Source of the DNA: Candidatus Brocadiaceae bacterium S225
Lineage (GTDB): Bacteria; Planctomycetota; Brocadiia; Brocadiales; Scalinduaceae
Assembly (NCBI GenBank): GCA_007859995.1
Contig: SMSL01000006.1
Coordinates: 1-64,000 of the forward strand
Length of the DNA stretch: 64,000 bases
Reading direction: 5' to 3'
In this document: one piece after another, positions 16,075-24,404 of the stretch
Position numbering within the stretch: the first letter of the stretch is position 1
How the letters are laid out: the number at the start of each line of letters is the position of its first letter
Made by a program: the position numbers and the translations under genes
The notes under the pieces: generated by a model
Seen by the model: the letters and a program-made list of their open reading frames with translations, nothing else
Database searches by the model: none
Told to the model about the DNA's origin: nothing

Positions 16075-18600
16075 ATGCCAACTGAAAAACGCCCTCATAT
16101 CGTTATAAGAAACGGAAAAAAGAAGTATTCGTATACGCCGCGTGGGCGGGTCATGGGTTTCATTCCAGATACACCTGTTTATGACCAAGGTGTTCACAGT
16201 GCCGAGCTGCACAGAGCCTATAACGAATCGATTGAACGATTAGAACTCCAATATGAAATGATGGGTATTGATCCATCGACCGTTGATAAAGGCGCAACAA
16301 TTGAATTAAAATTCCGTTCTGATGCCAGTGTTGATGTAGCCACTCTTGAGAATCAGCTCTCTAAAATTGAGCTTCTCAACGTAAAACTGGATGAGCGCGG
16401 TAAGCCGCAAAGCGCCATCATTTATATACCGCCCAAAAAACAGGATATTATTTCTAATCAGATCAGTGATTATGGTAATCCAGAAAAGAACAAATTCGGC
16501 AAGCCGCGCAATTTCAAAAAATACGATAAAACTGAGACGTTTGAAACTGCAACCATCGAAAAGCTCTGGATTGATAAATCAGAACTTCCAGCTGACCGGG
16601 AACGGCCTTTTACATGGGAAGTCTGGCTACGTAAAGACAGTTTTGAGGCGTGCAAGAAAAAACTTGAAAACTTTGATGGCGTAACCGTTTCAGATCATAA
16701 GCTAAATTTTCCGGAGCGGGAAATATGTTCAGTGCATTGTAGTTTAAATAATCTCGACAGAATTCATCTAATCACCAAAGCCATATCCGGTTTCCGGTAT
16801 CTCCCAACATTATCTGGTTTTTTCGATGCACTTCCGCCCAGAGAACAAAAAGACTGGAGCAAAGATTTATCCTCACGGATCGTTTTTGATTTAACAAATG
16901 TGTCTGTTTGTATTTTGGATACGGGCATAATAACAGAGCATCCCTTACTCAAAGATTTTGTTGTTGAGAACGGTATTGATACTTGTGAACCGGATTGGGG
17001 GGTTGAGGATCATGATGGTCATGGAACGCAAATGGCAGGCATAGCTCTTTTTGGTGATTTGGCTCCTGTTTTAGAAACGAATGATCCTATTGAGCTGAAC
17101 CATAGCCTAGAATCGGTGAAAGTTTTCCCTCCACAAGGCAGTAACAAAGACGACCATGTGGGGTATATTACGTCGCAAGCTGTATCCCGCGCCGAAATCA
17201 ATAATGTCGATTTAAAGCGTGTTTTTTGCTTGTCCTGGTCTATGGAGCACGAAGCAAACCCTAATGACGATCCCGTTATGGAAGGAAAGCCTACACCGCT
17301 ATCAGCTAAAATAGATCAACTGGCATGCGGTGTTGAAGATTTTGATGAGTGGATAATTAACGATGGTAAAAAACGTCTTCTAGTGGTTTCTGCCGGGAAT
17401 ATCAGGGAGAGTTATGAACCGGAGCAATATGGAGATATCAATGACCTAAGCGAAGTGGAAGATCCAGGACAGTCTTGGAATGCTTTGACGGTAGGAGCTT
17501 ACACGGACAAGACTTTCACAAACGATCCAAATTATGATGAATGGTCACCTATAGCCAAACACGGTGATTTATCTGCCAAATCCCGTACAAGCGTTTTGTG
17601 GGGTGAAAGCTACTGGCCCACAAAACCAGATATTGTTTTGGAAGGCGGAAATTACCTAGCGAACCCTGCCAAAGATTACATGGAAGCTCACCCAGATACC
17701 TCGGTATTGACGATCGATAAAGACCGGTTGTTCTCCTGCGTGCATGATACCAGTCCGGCCAATGCTGAGGCCAGCCGACTTGCAGCAACAGTCATGGCTG
17801 AATACCCAGAATTCTGGCCTGAGACGGTACGTGGCTTAATCGTGCATTCGGCAGAATGGGTTGATGCCATGAATAAAAAGCAGCGTAGTAAGGCTCAGAA
17901 AATCTCACATTTAAGGCGCTATGGGTATGGAGTACCTCAGACAGATTTTTTATTGAACAGTTTTTCTAACAGGCCGTGCGTTATCATTCAGGACTACCTA
18001 AAGCCTTTTGGCGTCAGCACCTCAAAAAGCAAAAACATAGTTTTTTGTGATATGAACCATTACGTCTTGCCTTGGCCGGAAGAACAACTTAAGGAAATTT
18101 ATGATAAACAGGTAAAGCTGCGCGTGACTCTGTCTTTTTTCATTGAACCCAGCCCATCCGAGCGTCCACCGCGTACAAAATACAGCTATGCATCGCACGA
18201 GCTGAGATTTAAATTGAAACGTCCCAATGAGCCAGAAGATGATTTTCTGGCGCGAATCAATAGTGAATTGCAGATTGATGAAAGCAATGAGGAGTCTGAA
18301 AATATTAAAATCCAGATAGAAGATCAGGATCGCTGGATTTTAGGCCCACACTCGCGAGATCGCGGCAGCATTATTTCAGATATCTGGGATGGAACTGGTA
18401 GTGAACTTGCGACACAGAATATGATTGCCATTGTGCCGCAAGTCGGATGGTGGAAATTCAGAAGCAAGTTTCCAAACAAAGAAAATCCTCGATATGAGCA
18501 GCAGGTCAGATATTCTCTTATCTTGAGTTTGATTACAGAAGAAACTATTGATCTCTACACACCGATTGTTACTAAGGCAAAAATAGTAATAACGGTATAA
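16075..18600 (+). CDS. ietS: Subtilisin-like serine protease of an IetAS-type pair
   Basis: An 841-residue S8 family peptidase. The full catalytic set is present: D282 in VCILDTGI, H316 in HDGHGTQMAG, oxyanion N442 in VVSAGN, and S560 in HDTSPANAEASR (DTS replaces the usual GTS). Residues 1-~270 form an unrelated N-terminal region and ~630-841 a beta-rich C-terminal region. There is no signal peptide, so the protease should work inside the cell, as expected for a toxin or defence effector released or aimed by the AAA+ partner. It starts 6 nt after ietA, so the two are co-translated. All catalytic residues are intact, in contrast to the decayed systems around it. Confidence 0.85.
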   Translation: MPTEKRPHIVIRNGKKKYSYTPRGRVMGFIPDTPVYDQGVHSAELHRAYNESIERLELQYEMMGIDPSTVDKGATIELKFRSDASVDVATLENQLSKIELLNVKLDERGKPQSAIIYIPPKKQDIISNQISDYGNPEKNKFGKPRNFKKYDKTETFETATIEKLWIDKSELPADRERPFTWEVWLRKDSFEACKKKLENFDGVTVSDHKLNFPEREICSVHCSLNNLDRIHLITKAISGFRYLPTLSGFFDALPPREQKDWSKDLSSRIVFDLTNVSVCILDTGIITEHPLLKDFVVENGIDTCEPDWGVEDHDGHGTQMAGIALFGDLAPVLETNDPIELNHSLESVKVFPPQGSNKDDHVGYITSQAVSRAEINNVDLKRVFCLSWSMEHEANPNDDPVMEGKPTPLSAKIDQLACGVEDFDEWIINDGKKRLLVVSAGNIRESYEPEQYGDINDLSEVEDPGQSWNALTVGAYTDKTFTNDPNYDEWSPIAKHGDLSAKSRTSVLWGESYWPTKPDIVLEGGNYLANPAKDYMEAHPDTSVLTIDKDRLFSCVHDTSPANAEASRLAATVMAEYPEFWPETVRGLIVHSAEWVDAMNKKQRSKAQKISHLRRYGYGVPQTDFLLNSFSNRPCVIIQDYLKPFGVSTSKSKNIVFCDMNHYVLPWPEEQLKEIYDKQVKLRVTLSFFIEPSPSERPPRTKYSYASHELRFKLKRPNEPEDDFLARINSELQIDESNEESENIKIQIEDQDRWILGPHSRDRGSIISDIWDGTGSELATQNMIAIVPQVGWWKFRSKFPNKENPRYEQQVRYSLILSLITEETIDLYTPIVTKAKIVITV

Positions 18601-18808
18601 TGTTTAATTGATTATTTTAAAATCAATGTGTTTGAAAAAACATATAATATTTTCCGTAAGTGACTGACGTCAACTATTTTTCCTGTCTAACGACAATTAT
18701 TTAATAAACGACCAGTATTGGCAGAAGTAGAAAAGTAATTACCAGAAAAATAAAATAATACAATCTTTGGATAAAATAAATTATCAGTAATAATTAAGGA
18801 GACTTGTT

Positions 18809-19819
18809 GTGAATAGGAAAAAACTTAATAAGGCTTTTGTCACAACTCTCATGTCCTTGCTGCTTATTTGTATTTCCCTTGCAGTTCTCAGTTGTAGTAA
18901 AAATTCAGATAAACTCCAAAACGTAAGAATTGCTCAAGCTGGAAATTTTTTCCTTTATGCACCACTTTATATAGCAATCGATGCCGGTTTATTTAAAGAA
19001 CAGGGTTTAGATGTTTCTATTATCAGTACAGGTGGAGATGAAAAGACATGGGCTGCGGTTGTTAGTGGGGGTGCAAGTTTCGGCGTAGCTGATCCTACTT
19101 TTATTGCTATTTCAGAAAACAGAGGGAAACCAGGTAAAGTTGTAGCAAGCATTGTTAATGGAGTACCGTTTTGGGGTATAACTTTTGATGATTCGATTAA
19201 ACCTATTAAAGCTCCGGAAGGGCTTGAAGGTTACACTGTGGGAACATTTCCTTCCCCTTCAACAGCATATACACTTCAAAAAAAAATGTTTCTCGATGCG
19301 GGATTGAAACCTGATATTCGTGAAGGCGCATTTGGTACGATACTCGCCATGTTGAAATCGAAGCATGTAAATATTGGGTTAGAATTAGAACCAAATGTTT
19401 CAATGGCTGTTTCTGAAGGAGCAAAAATAGTCTACTCATTGGCATATGTTTACGGTAACTTTGCGATAACAGGTCTAACCACTACGCCAAAATTGATTCG
19501 ACAAAATCCTGAACTAGTTCAAAAAGTTGTGTGTGGTTTGCAGGCGGCTTTGGATTTTTCAAGAAATAATATGGATTTAGCATTATTAATTCTTGCAGAA
19601 AGGTTTCCAGAAATAAAGAGAGGTATTGCAAGAGAAGCATTGAAAAGAGTATTTCGCGAGGGAATAATTCCACAAACAACAATAATTGATAGTCTCGCTT
19701 GGAATAAAGCAATCAACTTAAGAAAAGAAGTAGGAGATATTACAGAAGTGCAAGACATGAGTGCTTATGTAGATAATTCGTTTGCGAAAGAAGCATCCAT
19801 TAAATGTAGAGATAGATAA
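18809..19819 (+). CDS. ABC transporter substrate-binding lipoprotein (NMT1/SsuA-like)
   Basis: A 336-residue periplasmic binding protein of the NMT1/THI5-SsuA-TauA type. A lipoprotein signal peptide ends in AVLSC, making C29 the lipidated residue. The mature N-terminus (RIAQAGNFFLYAPLYIAIDAGLFKEQGLDVSI, residues ~41-72) is the hallmark of the family, followed by the GDEKTWAAVVSGGASFGVAD ligand-site region. Ligands of relatives include thiamine precursors, sulfonates, taurine and nitrate; this sequence does not decide. AAGGAGA lies before the GTG start. It is the first gene of a four-gene transporter operon. Confidence 0.88.
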   Translation: MNRKKLNKAFVTTLMSLLLICISLAVLSCSKNSDKLQNVRIAQAGNFFLYAPLYIAIDAGLFKEQGLDVSIISTGGDEKTWAAVVSGGASFGVADPTFIAISENRGKPGKVVASIVNGVPFWGITFDDSIKPIKAPEGLEGYTVGTFPSPSTAYTLQKKMFLDAGLKPDIREGAFGTILAMLKSKHVNIGLELEPNVSMAVSEGAKIVYSLAYVYGNFAITGLTTTPKLIRQNPELVQKVVCGLQAALDFSRNNMDLALLILAERFPEIKRGIAREALKRVFREGIIPQTTIIDSLAWNKAINLRKEVGDITEVQDMSAYVDNSFAKEASIKCRDR

Positions 19820-19884
19820 TAATGAAGATTACAAATCCATGGTGATCTCTTTCCGCTTGAAAAACGAATAAATGTAGGAGACTA

Positions 19885-21264
19885 ATGACCATAAAAAAGA
19901 CAAAAGTACAGATTGTTGAAGTAGATGAATTTTTTTTGTACCTCCCACTATATTTTGCAAAGGATCAGGGCTTTTTTGGATTCGTGCCCGATAAATATGA
20001 AATAGAGATTATCAAATCTAAAAAAAAGACTGATAACTCAGCTTATGAGATGCTAATGGGTACATCTGATGATTATTCAGACATCATGTTTGCAATATGT
20101 GATCCCATAACCGTCCTAAATAAGGGCTTGAAAGGAAAGTTCAAGGAACCAATAATTCTCGCCTCATTGATTACTAACTATGCTTTTTGGGCGGTTAATC
20201 ACCAAACTCATAAAGTAATAATGCTTAAAGACCTTGGAAAGTTTGAAAAAATAATCTGTTATGAGCCAGGAACTACATCTTATGCTGTCGCAAAAAGGAT
20301 ATATCATGACGCTAATGTAAAAAAACCTATTGAGGATTTTATCGTTACAGTTCAACCAAATAGTGAACTGACACGCTTTACAGAGGCAAAACCTGGGACA
20401 GTTGTAATTTCCCCTGACCTATTGGGAATTGATGCGTTGGTAGGGAGAAAAGAATCTTACAACATAGAATTTGCAATAGGAACTACAGAGGAATATGGTG
20501 ACGCGGTGATAACAGCTTTGATAAGTAGGCAGGAGATATTAAATAACCATCGAGAGTTGGTAAGAGGAGTATTGAAAGCCCTACAAAAGTCATTGTTACA
20601 CGTTCGTCGAAACGAAGAAGACGTGGTGGATTTAGCCGAGCAAACATTGCGAGATGGTGAACGTGCAATGGGCGCTCTTAAAACAGCGAACGATTATAAT
20701 GTTTTTCCTGAAAGTATTGAGACTAAGCGTTCTCACTGGGAAAGAGCTGTAAAAGCAATCTCTTTGTCCAGAAATAAAACATTTAGTGAATACGAATTGT
20801 GTGAATCTTTTAGTATGTATGATAAAGTCGTTAAACCATATTGTCATATGGCGAAAGAAATTTTCCATGAAACGTGTATAGATGAAAGAATAGTACCAAA
20901 CGCTTTGCAAGAAGTGTCTACAGTAAGATTTTGGAAAAAGTATATCTTCGCTTTTGTTTGGATGGCAATTAGTGTTGTACCATTTTTATATTTTAAGTTG
21001 TTAATACAATTCATAATAATTCCTATTGTGATAGGTAGTACAGAAGCATTAGCTTATTATTTTAAATTGCATGAACATAGACCTTTAAGGATGATAGCTA
21101 ACATAATGGTAAGTCTGTTTATTATCACAATATGTTCTTTTGCGCTATATATTAAAGAACCATTTTTTCCCGATCATATAAAATATTGGTATTTTATTAT
21201 TATCGCTTTTGGTACTTTTACATATACATTTACAATTTTTCAAAAAGCATATAAGCTCGAATGA
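19885..21264 (+). CDS. NMT1-like solute-binding domain fused to four C-terminal membrane helices
   Basis: A 459-residue protein with no signal peptide. Residues ~6-300 resemble an NMT1-type binding domain (VEVDEFFLYLPLYFAKDQGFFG at the start, EPGTTSYAVAKRIY in the middle, ISRQEILNNHRELVRGVLKALQKSL further on), similar in plan to the lipoprotein encoded just before it. Residues ~350-455 carry four hydrophobic segments. Without a signal peptide, the binding-like domain would probably face the cytosol, unlike normal binding proteins, which is unusual. It lies between the lipoprotein and the ATPase genes of the same operon. It could be a cytosolic ligand sensor of the transporter; that is inference. 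Confidence 0.7.
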   Translation: MTIKKTKVQIVEVDEFFLYLPLYFAKDQGFFGFVPDKYEIEIIKSKKKTDNSAYEMLMGTSDDYSDIMFAICDPITVLNKGLKGKFKEPIILASLITNYAFWAVNHQTHKVIMLKDLGKFEKIICYEPGTTSYAVAKRIYHDANVKKPIEDFIVTVQPNSELTRFTEAKPGTVVISPDLLGIDALVGRKESYNIEFAIGTTEEYGDAVITALISRQEILNNHRELVRGVLKALQKSLLHVRRNEEDVVDLAEQTLRDGERAMGALKTANDYNVFPESIETKRSHWERAVKAISLSRNKTFSEYELCESFSMYDKVVKPYCHMAKEIFHETCIDERIVPNALQEVSTVRFWKKYIFAFVWMAISVVPFLYFKLLIQFIIIPIVIGSTEALAYYFKLHEHRPLRMIANIMVSLFIITICSFALYIKEPFFPDHIKYWYFIIIAFGTFTYTFTIFQKAYKLE

Positions 21265-21297
21265 GGATTAGATTAGAAAGCTCAACTAGGTAATAAT

Positions 21298-22053
21298 ATG
21301 GAAAACCTTGATATATCAGTAAAAAAAATTAGTATGACCTTCAATTCTGGAAGTAAAAATATTATTGCTCTTGATAACATTAGCTTTGATGTAGAACAGG
21401 GTAAACTGTTTTGCATTGTCGGGCCTAGCGGTTGTGGTAAATCGACACTTTTAAGAATAATATTGGGTTTACTAGAACCAAATGAAGGTACTGTTTGGAC
21501 AAATCCAACAAGGGAAAAGTTAGGCGTAGCATATGTACAACAACATGCTCTTTTATTACCATGGCGTACACTTTTACAAAATGCAGCACTAGGTATTGAA
21601 ATAAAGAGTAAACTCAATCCTAGAACAATTGAGCGTGTTAAGAAAGAAATCAGGGAATATAGATTAAACGAATTCGAGACCAATTTGCCCTCAGAATTAT
21701 CTGGTGGAATGAAGCAAAAGGCGGATATAATAAGAGCACTTGAAAGTAGACCAAAACTTTTATTTTGTGATTAGCCTTTTTCTGCAATTGATTTTGTCAC
21801 TCGTTTAGATCTCAATACTCGCTTTAAAAAAATGACACGTGTGCAAGGAATTACTACAGTATATGTAACGCATAATATTGAAGAAGCTATTTTTTTGGGA
21901 GATATAATTGCAGTGTTGAGCCGTAGACCAGGTCGGATTGTATCAACCTATGAGCCCAAATTGTCAATTAGTAGTGAGGACGCAGTGAAATGCAGAGAGT
22001 CACCAGAGTTTTCTGCACTTTTCATGAAAATATGGAAGGATTTGATTGGTTAG
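21298..22053 (+). pseudogene. ABC transporter ATPase interrupted by an amber codon at the Walker B Glu
   Basis: A 251-codon frame encoding an SsuB/TauB-like ATPase. Walker A (IVGPSGCGKST, ~residues 40-50), the Q-loop region, signature LSGGMKQKADI (~residues 139-149) and H-loop (VYVTHNIEEA) are all present and in frame. A single TAG at 21772-21774 replaces the expected Glu codon in LLFCD-E-PFSAID. One G-to-T change from GAG would create it. There is no other defect before the normal stop, and the permease gene follows intact. Normal termination would give 158 residues lacking the D-loop and H-loop. TAG is used as an ordinary stop elsewhere in the window, so general recoding is unlikely. Recent inactivation, suppression or a sequencing error are the alternatives. 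Confidence 0.85.
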
Positions 22054-22843
22054 GTTTAAGAAAAATCTTAAAGTTCTGTTTGCTCAATTTATAATCCTGG
22101 GTAGTTTTCTTTGTATATGGGAAATTATAGGAAGGATTTCGCAAAACATTGCCTTTTTCTTTGGAACCCCAACAGCAATATTAACTGAACTTAAAAAACT
22201 TATCATTGAAGATGGTTTGCACTCGCATTTTTTCATCACTGGCAGTGAGGCTGTCGTAGGGCTAATCATAGGAACTATATTCGGAAGTTTAGTTGGACTA
22301 TTACTTTGGTATTCAGAAACAGCAACTGAAATTGCACGGCCCTTTATAATCGCTGTTGGAACTCTTCCAATTTTTGCATTCGCTCCATTAATGATTGTAT
22401 GGTTTGGTGTTGGTTTCAAGATGAAAGTTGCTATGGCAGCATTCTCTACTGTTTTTGTCGCTTTTAATCAAGCCAATAAAGGTGCAAACTTAGTGTCTTC
22501 TGAATATGTTGATACCATGAAGGGCATGAACGCTACGCGCTACCAAATATTCTCAAAGGTTATCGTTCCAGGCTCCATAGATTGGGTTTTAAGTTCTATG
22601 AGGTTAAATGTAGGTTTTGGCTTATTAGGCGCATTTATTGGAGAATTCATATCATCTGACAAAGGCCTCGGATACTTAATTTTGAGAGCAGGTGGTTTAT
22701 ACAATATACCGCGCGCTTTTGCAGCTGCTATAGGTATAACGATACTTGCCTTAATTCTGGATGCTCTGGCAAGATATATAGAGAGGAACAGGCACCTCAT
22801 TATTCAATGGATAAGTGTTCCACGTTTACTTTGGAAGAAGTAA
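22046..22843 (+). CDS. ABC transporter permease (SsuC/TauC-like)
   Basis: A 265-residue inner-membrane permease with about six hydrophobic helices. The cytoplasmic EAA loop that docks the ATPase is visible around residues 150-175 (EYVDTMKGMNATRYQIFSKVIVPGS), followed by the family's LNVGFGLLGAFIGEF region. The start is TTG at 22046 with GGAAGGA 5 nt upstream, overlapping the end of the ATPase frame by 8 nt, which implies translational coupling. It is the last gene of the importer operon and appears undamaged although the ATPase frame before it is broken. Confidence 0.88.
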   Translation: MVRFKKNLKVLFAQFIILGSFLCIWEIIGRISQNIAFFFGTPTAILTELKKLIIEDGLHSHFFITGSEAVVGLIIGTIFGSLVGLLLWYSETATEIARPFIIAVGTLPIFAFAPLMIVWFGVGFKMKVAMAAFSTVFVAFNQANKGANLVSSEYVDTMKGMNATRYQIFSKVIVPGSIDWVLSSMRLNVGFGLLGAFIGEFISSDKGLGYLILRAGGLYNIPRAFAAAIGITILALILDALARYIERNRHLIIQWISVPRLLWKK

Positions 22844-23133
22844 ATATAAAGGTAAAAAGTGCCAGGTCTTGAAAATGAAAATAGGCTAAATTTTCAGATA
22901 ATCTATAAACATAAAATTACAAAAGGGTGATGAAAGAAAGAATATCCGAACACGTTAAAATAAACCTTGACTGTGTTATCATATATGTTGCTTTTTACGC
23001 ATGAAAGTTGATAGATACAATAGTTTGACTGACGTCAATTGACTGACTTTATCAGCCGTCATTGGTCATTAGACCGCGTTGTCAATAGGTCAACCAGCTT
23101 TGCTGTCATGCCACCTGACTGAACAAATAAATC
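22844..23133. other. Intergenic region with clustered TGAC motifs
   Basis: About 290 bp without a gene. Around 23026-23100 the motif TGAC/GTCA occurs many times (for example TGACTGACGTCAA at 23026-23038). The same 13-mer is found at 18661-18673, just before the ABC operon. Given base composition such a repeat could be chance. A regulator site is possible. Confidence 0.4.
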
Positions 23134-23162
23134 TTGACAATAAGTGGAATATGCAGTAAAAG
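23134..23162 (+). promoter_or_regulatory. Probable sigma70 promoter of the DUF104 gene
   Basis: Consensus TTGACA at 23134-23139, 17-bp spacer, TAAAAG at 23157-23162. The -10 is weak. The start point would be about 47 nt before the ATG at 23217. Confidence 0.4.
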
Positions 23163-23216
23163 GCCAATTGAGAAAAATTACGGTATTAAGATTTTAAAAT
23201 ATCAGGACATATAATA

Positions 23217-23447
23217 ATGTCAAACTTGATAGATGCTATCTTTGAAGATGGCGTTTTCAAACCACTTCAGAATATTAAGGTAAAAAATCACGAAAAGGTT
23301 GCCATAAAAATTGTACCTCTTGATGAATGGCAAAGTTGCTTTAACAGCATTATAGAGAAAATACACAAACAAGCTGTATTGTATACTTCGGAAGAGATTG
23401 AAGCTGACATTTCCACTGCAATAAGAGAAACCAGAAAAAAAACGTGA
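23217..23447 (+). CDS. DUF104 (AF2212-like) antitoxin (orphan)
   Basis: A 76-residue antitoxin-family protein. The N-terminal beta-hairpin IDAIFEDGVFKPLQNIKVKNHEKVAIKI (residues ~4-31) is the DUF104/AF2212 signature. The C-terminal half is a charged helix that normally binds the toxin. Its stop overlaps by 4 nt (GTGA) the start of a PIN toxin gene that has an internal deletion, so the antitoxin stands without a working partner. This is the second antitoxin in the window with a broken toxin (compare 13074). Confidence 0.82.
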   Translation: MSNLIDAIFEDGVFKPLQNIKVKNHEKVAIKIVPLDEWQSCFNSIIEKIHKQAVLYTSEEIEADISTAIRETRKKT

Positions 23448-23569
23448 CTATTAGGATAGTTATTGATACTAACATCTGGGTATCCTCATTATTGATGCAA
23501 TATAAAATATCAGTTGTTTCAATAGCCCAATTCATAAATCATATAAACGAAACAGAAAAACTGTATTGA
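23444..23569 (+). pseudogene. PIN-domain toxin with internal deletion
   Basis: A 41-codon frame from GTG 23444. It starts VTIRIVIDTNIWVSSLLMQ, the classic PIN N-terminus with the first catalytic Asp (D8) and Asn (N10). It then jumps directly to the family's C-terminal strand (YKISVVSIAQFINHI). The central ~90 residues with the remaining acidic residues are missing, so no nuclease activity is expected. The reading frame survived the deletion. Confidence 0.75.
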
Positions 23570-23572
23570 TTT

Positions 23573-23698
23573 CTACTCATCCCATTCTTCACTTAAATCT
23601 TTCCAGTCCGGGTTGTGTTTGTTTATTATATTTATCTTCCAATCCCTGTGCCAGTTTTTTAGCTGTTTCTCTCTGATTAATCCGCTCTTCACAGCATT
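23573..23698 (-). pseudogene. C-terminal fragment of a GIY-YIG nuclease
   Basis: A minus-strand frame reads NAVKSGLIREKQLKNWHRDWK and then NPDWKDLSEEWDE before a stop at 23573-23575. The REKQLKxW...NPDWKDLSEEW signature is the C-terminus of small GIY-YIG endonucleases. The N-terminal catalytic GIY-YIG part is missing. It abuts the dynamin-like relic. Confidence 0.7.
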
Positions 23699-23706
23699 AA
23701 AGGAAT

Positions 23707-24125
23707 CTAATTTATCTCATTCCATACACTGTCAAGTTTTTTCACATTCTCTTCGAGTCTTACAGATGTGGTTGATAGTGTGGCAAGTTCTTTTCTTATG
23801 GATTCTGCACTGTCCCTGCGTATATCTTTTCCCTTTTTCATAGCCTGTTCTATATTCTTAATAAGTTCATTTCCCAGATTACTGATCTCTTTAGCGTATT
23901 GATTAAATGTGCTGCCTATCCTGGTTGCAAGTGAAGAGCGTGTTCTTCCGGAATTTCTGCCTATTTCAATTCCAGCACTACGAGGTTAAAATGGTTTGAT
24001 ATCAACTGCTCTCTGACAGCGAGTAAACGTTCATTACCTGTTCCGCTGTTTTTACTCAACAGACTGTTTGTGTCTGCAATGATGTCCAGAATGGATGTTT
24101 TGTGGTTGACGAATTCTTCTAACAT
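23707..24125 (-). pseudogene. Decayed dynamin-like GTPase
   Basis: From an ATG at 24125 with a GAGG sequence upstream, the frame reads MLEEFVNHKTSILDIIADTN and ends with LISNHFNLVVLELK, then a stop at 23961. HFNLVVLGEFKRGKS is the usual start of the P-loop in bacterial dynamin-like proteins, so the break falls just before Walker A. Downstream, in another frame, a long amphipathic helical tail (STFNQYAKEISNLGNELIKN) runs to LDSVWNEIN and a stop at 23707. The whole GTPase core is missing. The family assignment rests on the N-terminal pattern and is moderate. Confidence 0.5.
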
Positions 24126-24143
24126 GTTAATAAATTCCTCTAA

Positions 24144-24185
24144 TAAAAAAACTCCTATCGAAGTGTAAAACCTCCAATAGGAGTT
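24144..24185 (-). terminator. Intrinsic terminator or attenuator hairpin on the minus strand
   Basis: AACTCCTAT (24150-24158) pairs with ATAGGAGTT (24177-24185). Read on the minus strand the stem is followed by a run of six T (24149-24144). It lies just upstream of the decayed GTPase gene, in its would-be leader. It may be a terminator of a lost upstream gene or an attenuator. Confidence 0.6.
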
Positions 24186-24404
24186 ATCATCCGCAATGCG
24201 GCGCTTTAGCGAACTCCATCGCTCTATTGACACGAAAAACCAATAGTAGTAATTCTCACAATTTTTTTTCAAGCTGATTTGACGTTCGGCAATATTTGAT
24301 TGTGGCTATCTGGTTTAATAAATATTCCAGATTCAGATAACAAGCGCAACTGTTTTAATTAGTTTTTATATTGTTTAATACTTCTTTAGAATTATAATTG
24401 TTTT

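Noticed and set aside
18661..23038. TGACTGACGTCAA occurring before and after the ABC operon as att-like repeats
   Set aside because: Repeated 13-mers are expected by chance in 64 kb; no integrase or tRNA is near. Mentioned only as a weak regulatory hint.
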